Assembly (NCBI GenBank): GCA_021794995.1
Contig: JAJYPY010000015.1
Location: forward strand, 1-32,525
Direction of reading: 5' to 3'
From: Actinomycetes bacterium
Lineage (GTDB): Bacteria; Actinomycetota; Acidimicrobiia; Acidimicrobiales; RAAP-2
DNA length: 32,525 bases
Made by a program: the position numbers and the translations under genes. Of the stretch, positions 1 through 7,388 are shown piece after piece (position 1 is the first letter of the stretch; each line of letters opens with the position of its first letter). Below the pieces are notes generated by a model. The model saw nothing but the letters and a program-made list of their open reading frames with translations. It had not been told where the DNA came from and did no database searches.

Positions 1-151
1 CGGGCGCCGCGACCCCGACCCCCTCAGGGCAGCTCCCCGGCGACGGCGGTAGAGGCCCGGCCCACGGGGGGCGACACCACTGTTCGTGAGGGCGGATCTA
101 CGGTTGCGGGCGGGAATGGTTACCCATAGGACACGAAGAGAGGAGCCGCAC
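1..151. other. leading edge, no gene recognised
   Basis: I recognise no coding segment entering from the left edge. The only clear element is the purine-rich ribosome-binding site GAGAGGAG at about 138-145, which serves the gene starting at 152. No convincing -10/-35 pair was found. Confidence 0.4.
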
Positions 152-748
152 ATGGCTCAGTCCTCGTCGTACACCGGCTTGCGCGTCGGCACCGGCTCCC
201 GTGTCGGCGCCATGCGCCGGGGAATCGTCGCAGCGGTCACGCTCGCGCTCGTCGTCGGCGCGCCCACCCTGGCTGGCGCCTCACCGCACAAGCACCGAAC
301 GAAGCCGCACGGCGCGCTGGTGCGCGTCGTGAAGTCGAAGAAGTACGGGAAGATCCTCGTCGACGCGTCCGGCCGGACGCTCTACGTGCTCACCGGCCCC
401 TCCGGGAAGCGGCTCGACTGCACCGGAGCGTGCACCTCGTTGTGGCCGCCGCTGACCACGAAGGGAAAGCCGCGCGCAGGCAAGGGCGCCAACCGCAAGA
501 AGCTGGGCACCTTCGATCGCGGCAAGGCTCGGCAGGTGACGTACGCCGGCCGTCCCGTGTACCTCTTTTCGGGCGACACCGGGTCCGGCCAGGTGCACGG
601 GGAAGCGATCAAGAGCTTCGGTGGCACGTGGTACGTGCTCGGTTGGAACGGGACGCCCGTGAAGGCGTTGCTCTCATCGGCGAAGAAGGGCACCGGGTCG
701 AGCAGCAGCAGCGGCGGCAGTAGCAGCAGCAGCGGGAGCGGCTGGTAA
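152..748 (+). CDS. secreted repeat protein (Lipoprotein_15 / COG4315 type)
   Basis: A 198-aa exported protein. The start at 152 is chosen because GAGAGGAG lies 6 bases upstream. An ATG at 212 would give a cleaner signal peptide but lacks a ribosome-binding site. A hydrophobic segment (residues about 24-44, ending near LAGAS) looks like a Sec signal. The mature part has the two-part pattern of the family: GKILVDASGRTLYVL followed by CTGACTSLWPPL, then VTYAGRPVYLFSGDTGSGQVHG and GGTWYVLG. The CxGxC...WPP motif is typical of this family, whose function is unknown; members are often found near redox or cell-envelope genes. The last 20 residues are a Ser/Gly tail encoded by AGC-rich repeats. It ends 3 bp from the convergent dNTPase gene. 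Confidence 0.85.
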   Translation: MAQSSSYTGLRVGTGSRVGAMRRGIVAAVTLALVVGAPTLAGASPHKHRTKPHGALVRVVKSKKYGKILVDASGRTLYVLTGPSGKRLDCTGACTSLWPPLTTKGKPRAGKGANRKKLGTFDRGKARQVTYAGRPVYLFSGDTGSGQVHGEAIKSFGGTWYVLGWNGTPVKALLSSAKKGTGSSSSSGGSSSSSGSGW

Positions 749-751
749 GCG

Positions 752-1876
752 CTAGCCGTCGATGCCCCGAGGCAATTTGTCGGGATCCCAGTGCAGGAGC
801 GCCAGTGCTTGACGGAACGCATAGCGATCCGTCATCCCCGCCACGTACGCGACCGCTGCATCGATCGCGGCGCGCTCGCCTCCGATGAGGCCGCCGTCGC
901 GCACCGCCGGAATCGCGTACGGGTGGTCGGCGTAGTGCTCGACGAGCGCGCGGAGCACGGCGATCACCGCGTGCGCCTGCGCGACGGACGCGTCCCGCAG
1001 GTAGATGTGCTCGTAGTTGCAGGCCCGGAAGGCCGACAGCGCGTCCGCTGACTCCGCGTCCATCCCGACGTGGCCGGTGTCGAGGATCGTGCCGATGAGC
1101 GCGTTGACGAACGCCCCGAGCTGGCTGCTTCGTCGATTTCCGCAACGTGCACGCACGGCGTCGGGAAGCATCGAGGGCGTCACGATGCCGGCGAGCTCGG
1201 CATCCTCCCAGTCGTGACACACGTAGGCGATCCGGTCCGCCCAGCTGACGACCTCCCCTTCGGGAGTGATGGGCGACGGGCGCGACCAGCTGTGGTTCCG
1301 GATGCCGTCGGCGGTCTCGGCGCAGAGGTTCAACGATGCCAACGAGACATCGGCTCCCCACGGCGCATGGTCGAACCCTCCGGCCAGGAACGGATCGAGC
1401 GCTTCTTCGCTCGCGTGCCCGCCGGGACCGTGCCCGCAATCGTGGCCGAGGGCGATCGCCTCCGTCAGGGCGACGTTCAGCCGACATGCCCGGGCGACGC
1501 TCACCGCGACCTGCGCCACTTCCAAGGCGTGCGTGAGGCGCGTCCGCTGGTGGTCCTCGGGAAAGACGAACACCTGGGTCTTGCCGGAGAGTCTGCGGAA
1601 CGCGGTCGAATGCAGGATCCGGTCACGGTCGCGCTCGAAACAGGTGCGCATCGGGTCGGGTGCCTCGGCGTTGCCGCGCTGACCGGCGCCCTTGCTCCGC
1701 GTGGCCCCGGGTGCCAGTTCGACGTCCTCCAGGTCCTCGCGGGCGACGCGGTGCAACGGCCGGGCGGCAACGTCTCCCAGGTGCGGCACCGACCGGTCGG
1801 CATCGGCGTGTGCTCGGTGCACGCCGCCCGAGGCAAACCCCTGCATGGTGGACGCCCATCGTTGCGTGCGGTCCAT
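752..1876 (-). CDS. dgt: deoxyguanosinetriphosphate triphosphohydrolase-like HD protein
   Basis: A cytosolic HD-domain phosphohydrolase of the dGTPase family, which splits dNTPs into deoxynucleoside and triphosphate. Visible motifs: RTCFERDRDRILHSTAFRRL and KTQVF near the N-terminus, RLTHALEVAQ (first metal His), GHDCGHGPGGHASEE (the HD pair and following His), and WADRIAYVCHDWED (the distal Asp). The length of about 374 aa is on the short side for the family, consistent with the compact bacterial form. The start is uncertain. The ATG at 1876 is used, but in-frame ATG/GTG codons at 1960, 1846, 1822 and 1789 are possible, and none has a good ribosome-binding site. Family N-termini usually begin close to the LAPGATRS segment, so a shorter protein is plausible. 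It diverges from the DUF3107 gene. Confidence 0.88.
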   Translation of the reverse strand: MDRTQRWASTMQGFASGGVHRAHADADRSVPHLGDVAARPLHRVAREDLEDVELAPGATRSKGAGQRGNAEAPDPMRTCFERDRDRILHSTAFRRLSGKTQVFVFPEDHQRTRLTHALEVAQVAVSVARACRLNVALTEAIALGHDCGHGPGGHASEEALDPFLAGGFDHAPWGADVSLASLNLCAETADGIRNHSWSRPSPITPEGEVVSWADRIAYVCHDWEDAELAGIVTPSMLPDAVRARCGNRRSSQLGAFVNALIGTILDTGHVGMDAESADALSAFRACNYEHIYLRDASVAQAHAVIAVLRALVEHYADHPYAIPAVRDGGLIGGERAAIDAAVAYVAGMTDRYAFRQALALLHWDPDKLPRGIDG

Positions 1877-1977
1877 GGAGGAGAGTCTGCCCGGTGGCTG
1901 TATCGTCGAGTGGGCGCCCGCGCCGGCGTGCGTACCGAAGGCGGCGTCCCCCGACGCCATCAGAACGAGGAGCGACG

Positions 1978-2211
1978 GTGGACGTACGGATCGGGATCGT
2001 CCAGACGGCCAAGGAGCTCGAGGTGGAGCTCGGCGACGACGCGGACCGCGACACGCTGCTGCGCGAGATCGAAGCGGCGCTCGCGGGCGATGCGGTGCTC
2101 TGGCTCACGGACCGGCGCGGCAGACGTGTCGGCGTGCCCGTGGCCAAGGTGGCCTACGTGGAGGTGGGCGCCCCCACGTCCGACCGGCGGGTCGGGTTCG
2201 GCGCGCCGTAG
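1978..2211 (+). CDS. DUF3107 family protein
   Basis: A 77-aa protein starting at GTG, with GAGGAG at 1968-1973. It matches the small actinobacterial DUF3107 family: an N-terminal strand VRIGIVQTAKELEVEL, a middle helix, then GRRVGVPVAKVAYVEVG and the conserved ending RRVGFG. The function is unknown. It is the first gene of a plus-strand run; the ArsA-like ATPase begins 21 bp downstream, so co-transcription is likely. Members of this family commonly sit near the same paired-ATPase or WhiB loci in actinobacteria, but I am recalling this and have not checked it. Confidence 0.85.
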   Translation: MDVRIGIVQTAKELEVELGDDADRDTLLREIEAALAGDAVLWLTDRRGRRVGVPVAKVAYVEVGAPTSDRRVGFGAP

Positions 2212-2232
2212 CGAACGGCGTCCGACCGGCGA

Positions 2233-3222
2233 ATGACGACGGCAGGGACACAGGTTCTCCGACCGCCACCGCTGCTCGATCTTCGCCTCGTCTTCGTGAC
2301 CGGCAAAGGCGGTGTCGGCAAGACGACCGTCGCCGCGGCGCTCGCGCAGCTCGCTGCGAGGCGCGGCAAGCGGGTGCTCGCCTGCGAAGTCGACGCCAAG
2401 GGTGATCTTGCCGCGCTCTTCGAGGCACCTCCGACCGACTTTGCGGGACGCGAAGTGGCGCCCGGGGTGGTGGCCATGTCGATGGATACCGAGGCGTCGT
2501 TGCGCGAGTACCTCAAGCTGAACCTGCGCATCCCGGCGGTCGGGCGGCTGGGGCCGCTGGCAAAGGCGCTCGACTTCGTCGCTGCGGCGGCGCCGGGCGT
2601 GCGGGAGATCCTCACTGTCGGCAAGTTGTGCTGGGAGGTACGGGAGCGGAACTACGACCTCGTGGTCGTCGACGCCGCCGCGACCGGCCACATCGTGAGC
2701 CAGCTTGCCGCGCCCCAGGCGATCAACGACCTGGTGAAGGTGGGTCTTATCCGCTCGCAGACCGACTGGATGCTCGACATCCTGTCTGATCCGTTGCGTA
2801 CGGGACTCGTGGCGGTGACGACGCCCGAAGAGATGCCCGTCCACGAGACGCTCGAGCTCGTCGGACGCGTCGCGGCCGAGACGACGGTGCGGACGTCGGC
2901 GGTCGTCGTCAATCGGGTGCTTCCCGAGCTGTTCGGGCTCCACGAAGAGCAGGTCTTCGACCGCCTGTACGAGCGGTCTGGGGAGCTGTCCACGGTGGTG
3001 GGCGGCGCTGTCGAGCCGATCATGGAAGGGGCCCGGCTCGCCGTCACGATGCGCCGGACCCGAGCGGGGCACCTCCGCCACTTGCGCGACGGCCTGGCCG
3101 GAGCGGCGCCGGAGCCAGAGCAGATCTCCGTGCTCTTCGTGCCGTACCTGTTCACTCGGGCCCATGGGTTGCGGACGACGATGCAGGTCGCCACGGCACT
3201 CGGCGAGGAGCTGGGACTGTGA
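2233..3222 (+). CDS. ArsA/Get3-like ATPase, first of a pair
   Basis: A 329-aa soluble P-loop ATPase of the anion-transporting/Get3 family. It has the deviant Walker A VTGKGGVGKTT at residues about 22-32, including the signature Lys in GKGG that reaches across the dimer. Further motifs are EVDAKGDL and the YDLVVVDAAATGH segment, where the usual DTAPTGH is altered to DAAATGH. C-terminal segments include VVVNRVLP and LFVPYLF. There is no membrane pump subunit nearby and no arsenite-binding Cys triplet, so arsenic export is unlikely. The closest known context is the M. tuberculosis Rv3679/Rv3680 pair. Its stop overlaps the start of the second ATPase (GTGA), implying translational coupling and a heteromeric product. 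Confidence 0.9.
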   Translation: MTTAGTQVLRPPPLLDLRLVFVTGKGGVGKTTVAAALAQLAARRGKRVLACEVDAKGDLAALFEAPPTDFAGREVAPGVVAMSMDTEASLREYLKLNLRIPAVGRLGPLAKALDFVAAAAPGVREILTVGKLCWEVRERNYDLVVVDAAATGHIVSQLAAPQAINDLVKVGLIRSQTDWMLDILSDPLRTGLVAVTTPEEMPVHETLELVGRVAAETTVRTSAVVVNRVLPELFGLHEEQVFDRLYERSGELSTVVGGAVEPIMEGARLAVTMRRTRAGHLRHLRDGLAGAAPEPEQISVLFVPYLFTRAHGLRTTMQVATALGEELGL

Positions 3223-4517
3223 CGCCGAAGGGCGGTGCGAGGCACGGCGACGGGGGGGCGGCCGAGCGCGCCGCTCGGGCGGCAAGGGCGACACACGACT
3301 CGGGTGAGCACGGGGCCGACGGGTTTTCGCCGCCGGGGCGCCCAAAGGAGGGCACGCTCGACGGACTGGTCGCCTCGAAGGAGATCGTGATCGCGTGCGG
3401 TCCGGGCGGCGTGGGCAAGACCACGGCGGCCGCGGCCACGGCGGCGATGGCCGCCTACCACCATGGAGGTCGCGTGCTCGTCTTGACGATCGATCCCGCG
3501 CGGCGGCTTGCCGACGCGCTGGGGCTGTCGGCGAACGGGGTGCCGGCGCTCGGTAACACCGAGCGGCGCATCCCCGACGAGGTGTTCCGCAGAGCCACGG
3601 GATCCTCACCTCGCGGGGAGCTGTGGGCGGCGATGCTCGATACCAAAGAGAGCTGGGACGCCCTCGTCCGCCGGCACGCACCGGACGCACGGACGCGCGA
3701 CAAGATCCTCGCGAACCCCCTGTATCGCAACGTGTCGGGCCGCTTCGTCCAGAGCCACGACTACATCGCGATGGAGCGGCTCTACGACCTGCACTCGAAG
3801 GGGGACTACGACCTCATTGTGGTGGACACCGCTCCGACGAGGAATGCGATCGACTTCTTGGACGCACCCCAGCGCATGGCTGACTTCTTCTCGAGCCGCC
3901 TGCTCCGCTGGCTCACGGCGTCGTACCGCTCCCGACTCGTGAACTTCGCATCCCGGCCCTTTTACCAAATGGCGGACCGCATCCTGGGGACCCAATTCCT
4001 GGGGGATATCGCCGAGTTCTTCATTCTCTTCCAGTCGATGTACGACGGGTTCGTGGCGCGCGCCGAGGCAGTGACGCGCTTGCTGTCGGACCGGCGCACG
4101 ACGTTCCTCGTGGTCTCGACGCTCGAAGCAGCGCCCGTGCGGGAGGCCGAGTACTTCGCTCGGGCGCTGGCGGCGCGCCAGCTTTCCCTGGGCGCGATCG
4201 TCTTGAACAAGGTACTTCCGCCGTATTTCCGGGACAGGGAGGCGACGCAGCTCGCAGAGCGTCTGCGCGACGAGGCCGCAGGGTACGCGAGGGTGCTCAC
4301 GCCCACGCTGGAAGACGAGCGTCTCGACATGGTGACCAGGGTGCTGGTGGAGATCGCCGAGAGCTTCTTGAACTTCGGGGTCGTCGCGCGGCGCGAGGCC
4401 GAGCAGCGGGCCGAGCTGGCGACCCGTCCGGAGGTGCTCGCGACCGTGCCCTTCTTCGATGCAGACATCGTGGACATGGAAGGGCTCCTGCGCCTCGGCG
4501 CCATGATGTGGAGCTGA
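3219..4517 (+). CDS. ArsA/Get3-like ATPase, second of a pair
   Basis: A 432-aa ATPase starting at GTG in a GTGA overlap with the first ATPase; GAGGAG lies at 3205-3210. Residues 1-50 are a charged, low-complexity extension. The core begins with IVIACGPGGVGKTT, followed by LTIDPARRLADAL and YDLIVVDTAPTRNAIDF. The position held by the signature Lys in partner 1 (GKGGVGKT) is Pro here (GPGGVGKT). This suggests the two subunits are functionally unequal in a mixed dimer; that is inference. A long insert (about 215-260), rich in aromatic and hydrophobic residues, may form the client-binding groove as in Get3. The PHP phosphatase follows closely. Confidence 0.9.
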   Translation: MTPKGGARHGDGGAAERAARAARATHDSGEHGADGFSPPGRPKEGTLDGLVASKEIVIACGPGGVGKTTAAAATAAMAAYHHGGRVLVLTIDPARRLADALGLSANGVPALGNTERRIPDEVFRRATGSSPRGELWAAMLDTKESWDALVRRHAPDARTRDKILANPLYRNVSGRFVQSHDYIAMERLYDLHSKGDYDLIVVDTAPTRNAIDFLDAPQRMADFFSSRLLRWLTASYRSRLVNFASRPFYQMADRILGTQFLGDIAEFFILFQSMYDGFVARAEAVTRLLSDRRTTFLVVSTLEAAPVREAEYFARALAARQLSLGAIVLNKVLPPYFRDREATQLAERLRDEAAGYARVLTPTLEDERLDMVTRVLVEIAESFLNFGVVARREAEQRAELATRPEVLATVPFFDADIVDMEGLLRLGAMMWS

Positions 4518-4558
4518 GTGCCGCCGGACCCCCCCCAGAATTGAGATGGAATAGCGCA

Positions 4559-5500
4559 GTGCTCGATTACCACCTCCACCTCTGGCCCCACAGCCAGCGC
4601 GAGGCACCGCTCGTGCTCGACCAGGTCGCCGCGTATTGCGAGCGTGCCCAGGCGGCCGGCGTCGTCGAGATCGCCTTGACCGAGCACCTGTTCCGATTCG
4701 TGCAGGCAGACCGCGTGCTCGGAGGGTTCTGGGACGGCGACGACGTTCCCGAGCGCCTGCGGAGGTCGATGTCGGAGTACTGGAAGTTCCACGTCCACGC
4801 GGACCTCGACGACTACGTCACGACGGTGCTCGAGGCGAAGAGCCACGGACTGCCCGTGGTGCTCGGGCTGGAGGTGGACTACTACGCGGGCCGCATGGAG
4901 GAGGTCGCCGGACTCCTCGAAGGCTATCCCTTCGACGTGCTGCTCGGGTCCGTGCACTGGGTGAGGGGATGGCGCTTCGACGACGTGGATGACGACGAGT
5001 CGATGTCGGAGTGGTCGACGCGCGACGTGGACGACTGCTGGGATGCCTACACGGGCGCGCTGGAGGAGCTGGCGGCGACGCGCACGTGCGACGTCCTCGC
5101 GCATCCTGACCTCGTGAAGGTCGCAGGGCACCGTCCCCGGCACCCGAGCGAGTGGTGGGACCGGATCGCGCTCGCCGCGGCACGTAGCGGGATGGCGACG
5201 GAGGTCTCCTCGGCGGGATGGCGCAAACCGGCAGGGGAGCAGTACCCGGCGGAGGGGCTGCTCGTCCGCCTGGCGGCGCGTGGCGTGCCCTTCACGACGG
5301 CGTCCGACGCACATCACCTCGAGGAGGTCGCCGATCGTGTCGGCGACCTCCAGGCGTTGCTGCATTCGGTGGGGATCGACCGCCTCACCGCCTACCGGCG
5401 GCGCCAGGCGCACACCATCCCCCTCGCCGCGCCTGCGGGCCCTGCCGCCGATCCGCAGTTCGCTCATGCGGGCCGGGCCCGACGGGGCATGCGGCCGTGA
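4559..5500 (+). CDS. PHP-domain phosphatase (histidinol-phosphatase type)
   Basis: A 313-aa metal-dependent phosphoesterase of the PHP superfamily, HisK-like in length. The motif order is DYHLHLWPH (HxH), IALTEHLF (the TDH motif as TEH), GLEVDYY (Glu ligand), LLGSVHWV, DVLAHPDLVKV and ASDAHHLEEV (DxH). The start is set at GTG 4559 because family members begin right at the DYHLH strand and GAGATGGA lies about 8 bases upstream. A GTG at 4508 overlapping the ATPase gene would add 17 residues. It is placed between the ATPase pair and the sensor kinase, with no histidine biosynthesis genes nearby. The true substrate may therefore not be histidinol phosphate. Confidence 0.85.
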   Translation: MLDYHLHLWPHSQREAPLVLDQVAAYCERAQAAGVVEIALTEHLFRFVQADRVLGGFWDGDDVPERLRRSMSEYWKFHVHADLDDYVTTVLEAKSHGLPVVLGLEVDYYAGRMEEVAGLLEGYPFDVLLGSVHWVRGWRFDDVDDDESMSEWSTRDVDDCWDAYTGALEELAATRTCDVLAHPDLVKVAGHRPRHPSEWWDRIALAAARSGMATEVSSAGWRKPAGEQYPAEGLLVRLAARGVPFTTASDAHHLEEVADRVGDLQALLHSVGIDRLTAYRRRQAHTIPLAAPAGPAADPQFAHAGRARRGMRP

Positions 5501-6990
5501 CGACCCCCGCCGAGCTGGCCCTCACCTGCACGGACCTCACCCAGCCAGAGCTTGCACACCTCCAGCGTCTCCTTGGATCGTGGTCGGTGCTCGCCGATCT
5601 CTCCTTCTCGGATCTCTTGCTGGCCGTGCCGACGACGTCCATCCCCGGTGAGGAGCCCGAGCTGGTGGTGATCGGGCAGATCCGGCCGAACAACCGCCCG
5701 ACGCTCCTCGAGCAGGACCTCGTCGGGCAGACGGTCCTGCGCTCGGGGTGGGCGCTCGCGGCCGCGGCGCTCGAGCGCGGCGAAGTGGTGCGCGGGGCCG
5801 TCCACCACCCGCTGATCGGCGAGTCGGTGCCGGTGGAGAACGTGCCGGTCCGCTTCGGAGACAGCGTGATCGCGGTGATGGTGCGGGTGTACTCGCGTGC
5901 GGTCGCGACGCCGATCAGCATGTACGAGAAGAACTACTTCGACGTGTTTGGCCGCCTGCTCCAGATGATCTGTGCGGCCGAGTTCCCGTTCCCCGAGGAG
6001 GACGTCGGGACCGAGGAGACCCCGAGGGTGGGCGACGGGTTCGTGCTCGTCGACGCGGACGGCCGTGTGGAATTCGCCTCGCCGAACGCGATCAACGCCT
6101 TCCACCGGATGGGCGTCTACTCGACGCCGGAGGGCCACAAGCTCACAGAGCTCGGGATCGAGGCGTCGGCAGTCCAGTGGGCTCTGGCGGCGAGGCACCC
6201 CGTCGTCGAGGAGGTCGAACGGCGTCCCGACGTGATCGTTCTCGTGCAGTGCATCCCGCTGCTGGAGAACCGTGTCCCCACGGGGGCGGTCATCTTGATG
6301 CGCGACGTGACCGACGTGCGGCGACTCGACCGGCTGCTGCTGTCCAAGGACGCCGCGATCCGCGAGGTGCACCATCGCGTCAAGAACAACCTGCAGACGA
6401 TCTCTTCGCTCCTCAGTCTCCAGGCCCGTCGACTCGACTCCGCAGACGGGAAGGCAGCGCTCTACGAGGCAGAGCGGCGGGTCCGCTCGATCGCCGTCGT
6501 CCACGAGATCCTCTCTCGAGACCCCGGCGACCAAGTGCCCTTCGGAGAGATCGTCGGGTCGCTCGTCCGGATGGCCGAGGACTCGGTGGTCTCCACGCGC
6601 CCGGTCGAGTTCAGCGTCGAGGGGGACGTCGGCGAGGTGACCGCGGATGTCGCGACTCCCTTGGCGGTGGCGCTAGCGGAGATCCTGCAGAACGCGGTGG
6701 AGCATGCGTTCGACCGACCGGCGAGCGGCGCGGGCCCGAGCGCCAGCTCCACCCCGAGCCCCGGTCACGTCCGGCTCACCCTCTCCAACGGGCGGAAGGG
6801 CATCTCGGCCACCGTGCGCGACGACGGGCGGGGCCTGGACCCGGCGTTCGACATCGAGCGGACGACCAGCCTCGGGCTGTCGATCGTGCGCGACCTGGTC
6901 GTGAGCCAGCTCGGCGGGTCGATCACGATGGGTGCCGCGGAGGGTGGCGGCACCCTGGTGGAGATCCGGCTACCCCCGGATGCTCACTGA
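5497..6990 (+). CDS. pdtaS: PdtaS-like sensor histidine kinase (GAF-PAS-HisKA_2-HATPase)
   Basis: A 497-aa soluble histidine kinase. The GTG start overlaps the stop of the phosphatase gene (GTGA). Residues about 10-150 are a GAF-like domain and about 175-280 a PAS domain (DGFVLVDADGRVEFASPNAINAF). The HisKA_2 box EVHHRVKNNLQTISSLLSLQ has the phospho-acceptor His at 292/293. The C-terminal ATPase has N, G1 and G2 boxes (EILQNAVEHAF, DDGRGL, TSLGLSIVRDLV). This architecture matches mycobacterial PdtaS, whose partner PdtaR is an ANTAR anti-terminator; no PdtaR gene is in the window. PdtaS responds to NO/copper or c-di-GMP in reported work. Its 3' end overlaps the convergent WhiB gene by 21 bp, and in M. 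tuberculosis PdtaS also lies beside whiB1. Confidence 0.92.
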   Translation: MTTPAELALTCTDLTQPELAHLQRLLGSWSVLADLSFSDLLLAVPTTSIPGEEPELVVIGQIRPNNRPTLLEQDLVGQTVLRSGWALAAAALERGEVVRGAVHHPLIGESVPVENVPVRFGDSVIAVMVRVYSRAVATPISMYEKNYFDVFGRLLQMICAAEFPFPEEDVGTEETPRVGDGFVLVDADGRVEFASPNAINAFHRMGVYSTPEGHKLTELGIEASAVQWALAARHPVVEEVERRPDVIVLVQCIPLLENRVPTGAVILMRDVTDVRRLDRLLLSKDAAIREVHHRVKNNLQTISSLLSLQARRLDSADGKAALYEAERRVRSIAVVHEILSRDPGDQVPFGEIVGSLVRMAEDSVVSTRPVEFSVEGDVGEVTADVATPLAVALAEILQNAVEHAFDRPASGAGPSASSTPSPGHVRLTLSNGRKGISATVRDDGRGLDPAFDIERTTSLGLSIVRDLVVSQLGGSITMGAAEGGGTLVEIRLPPDAH

Positions 6991-7272
6991 GCTGCGCCGG
7001 GCGGCCAGCCATGCCTTGCGCAGCTTCCGGCGCTCCTCTTCGGAGGTCCCGCCCCACACGCCGGATTCCTGGTTCGTGGCCAGGGCGAAATCGAGACACG
7101 GCTCCTGCGCCTCACAGCTCCGGCACACCCGCTTGGCCGCGTCGATCTGGTCCACGGCCGGACCGGTGGTGCCAACGGGGAAGAAGAGGTCGGGCTCGGT
7201 GTTGCGGCAGGCGGCGACGCGTCGCCAGTCGCCAGAGTCCCAGTCGACCGTCCGGTTCCACATCAATGCCAT
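6970..7272 (-). CDS. whiB1: WhiB-family iron-sulfur transcription factor (WhiB1-like)
   Basis: A 100-aa WhiB protein. Four cluster-binding cysteines are visible at 22, 50, 53 and 59 (CxxC at 50-53), followed by the family turn GVWGG at 71-75 and a basic tail EEERRKLRKAW for DNA contact. The segment DWRRVAACRNTEPDLFFPVG resembles WhiB1 more than other paralogues. WhiB1 holds an NO-sensitive [4Fe-4S] cluster and works with the primary sigma factor. The start is the ATG at 7272, with GGAGG (minus strand) 8 bases upstream at 7281-7285. A second ATG three codons in is less well placed. A perfect CRP-type palindrome lies just upstream, matching the known CRP control of whiB1 in M. tuberculosis. Confidence 0.93.
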   Translation of the reverse strand: MALMWNRTVDWDSGDWRRVAACRNTEPDLFFPVGTTGPAVDQIDAAKRVCRSCEAQEPCLDFALATNQESGVWGGTSEEERRKLRKAWLAARRSSVSIRG

Positions 7273-7288
7273 GCGTTGGTCCTCCGGT

Positions 7289-7304
7289 TGTGAACCATTT
7301 CACA
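7289..7304. promoter_or_regulatory. CRP/FNR-type operator upstream of whiB
   Basis: The sequence TGTGAACCATTTCACA is an exact TGTGA-N6-TCACA palindrome, the consensus of CRP-family cAMP receptor sites, including M. tuberculosis Rv3676. It lies 17-32 bases upstream of the whiB start codon, next to its ribosome-binding site. If the distal promoter at 7351-7378 is used, the site falls in the 5' leader and would repress. A weaker -10 (GAATAT at about 7305-7310 on the minus strand) would put it at the transcription start instead. Confidence 0.7.
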
Positions 7305-7350
7305 TATTCGACCCCGTGCGGTGGTCGTCAGGAAAACGGGATCGAGGGGA

Positions 7351-7378
7351 ATTATAAGCATCCGTCGCCGGATTGCAA
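7351..7378 (-). promoter_or_regulatory. sigma-70-type promoter for whiB
   Basis: On the minus strand, TTGCAA (7373-7378) and a perfect TATAAT (7351-7356) are separated by 16 bp, pointing toward whiB. Predicted transcription starts near 7344, giving a leader of about 70 nt that contains the CRP-type palindrome. The same AT-rich core reads TATAAG on the plus strand (7353-7358) and could serve the divergent glycerophosphodiesterase gene. Confidence 0.55.
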
Positions 7379-7388
7379 GGAGTGATGG

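Noticed and set aside
1960-3690. A 576-codon open frame on the minus strand across DUF3107 and both ATPase genes
   Set aside because: It is antisense to genes with clear motifs, is very rich in Arg/His/Pro, and matches no family. Such frames are expected opposite GC-rich genes.
2233-4517. Arsenic resistance operon
   Set aside because: No arsB/acr3 pump, arsC or arsR gene is present, and the ATPases lack the arsenite-binding cysteine arrangement.
4559-5500. Assignment as the histidine-pathway enzyme HisK
   Set aside because: The PHP motifs fit, but there are no his genes nearby and PHP phosphatases have varied substrates, so only the family is claimed.
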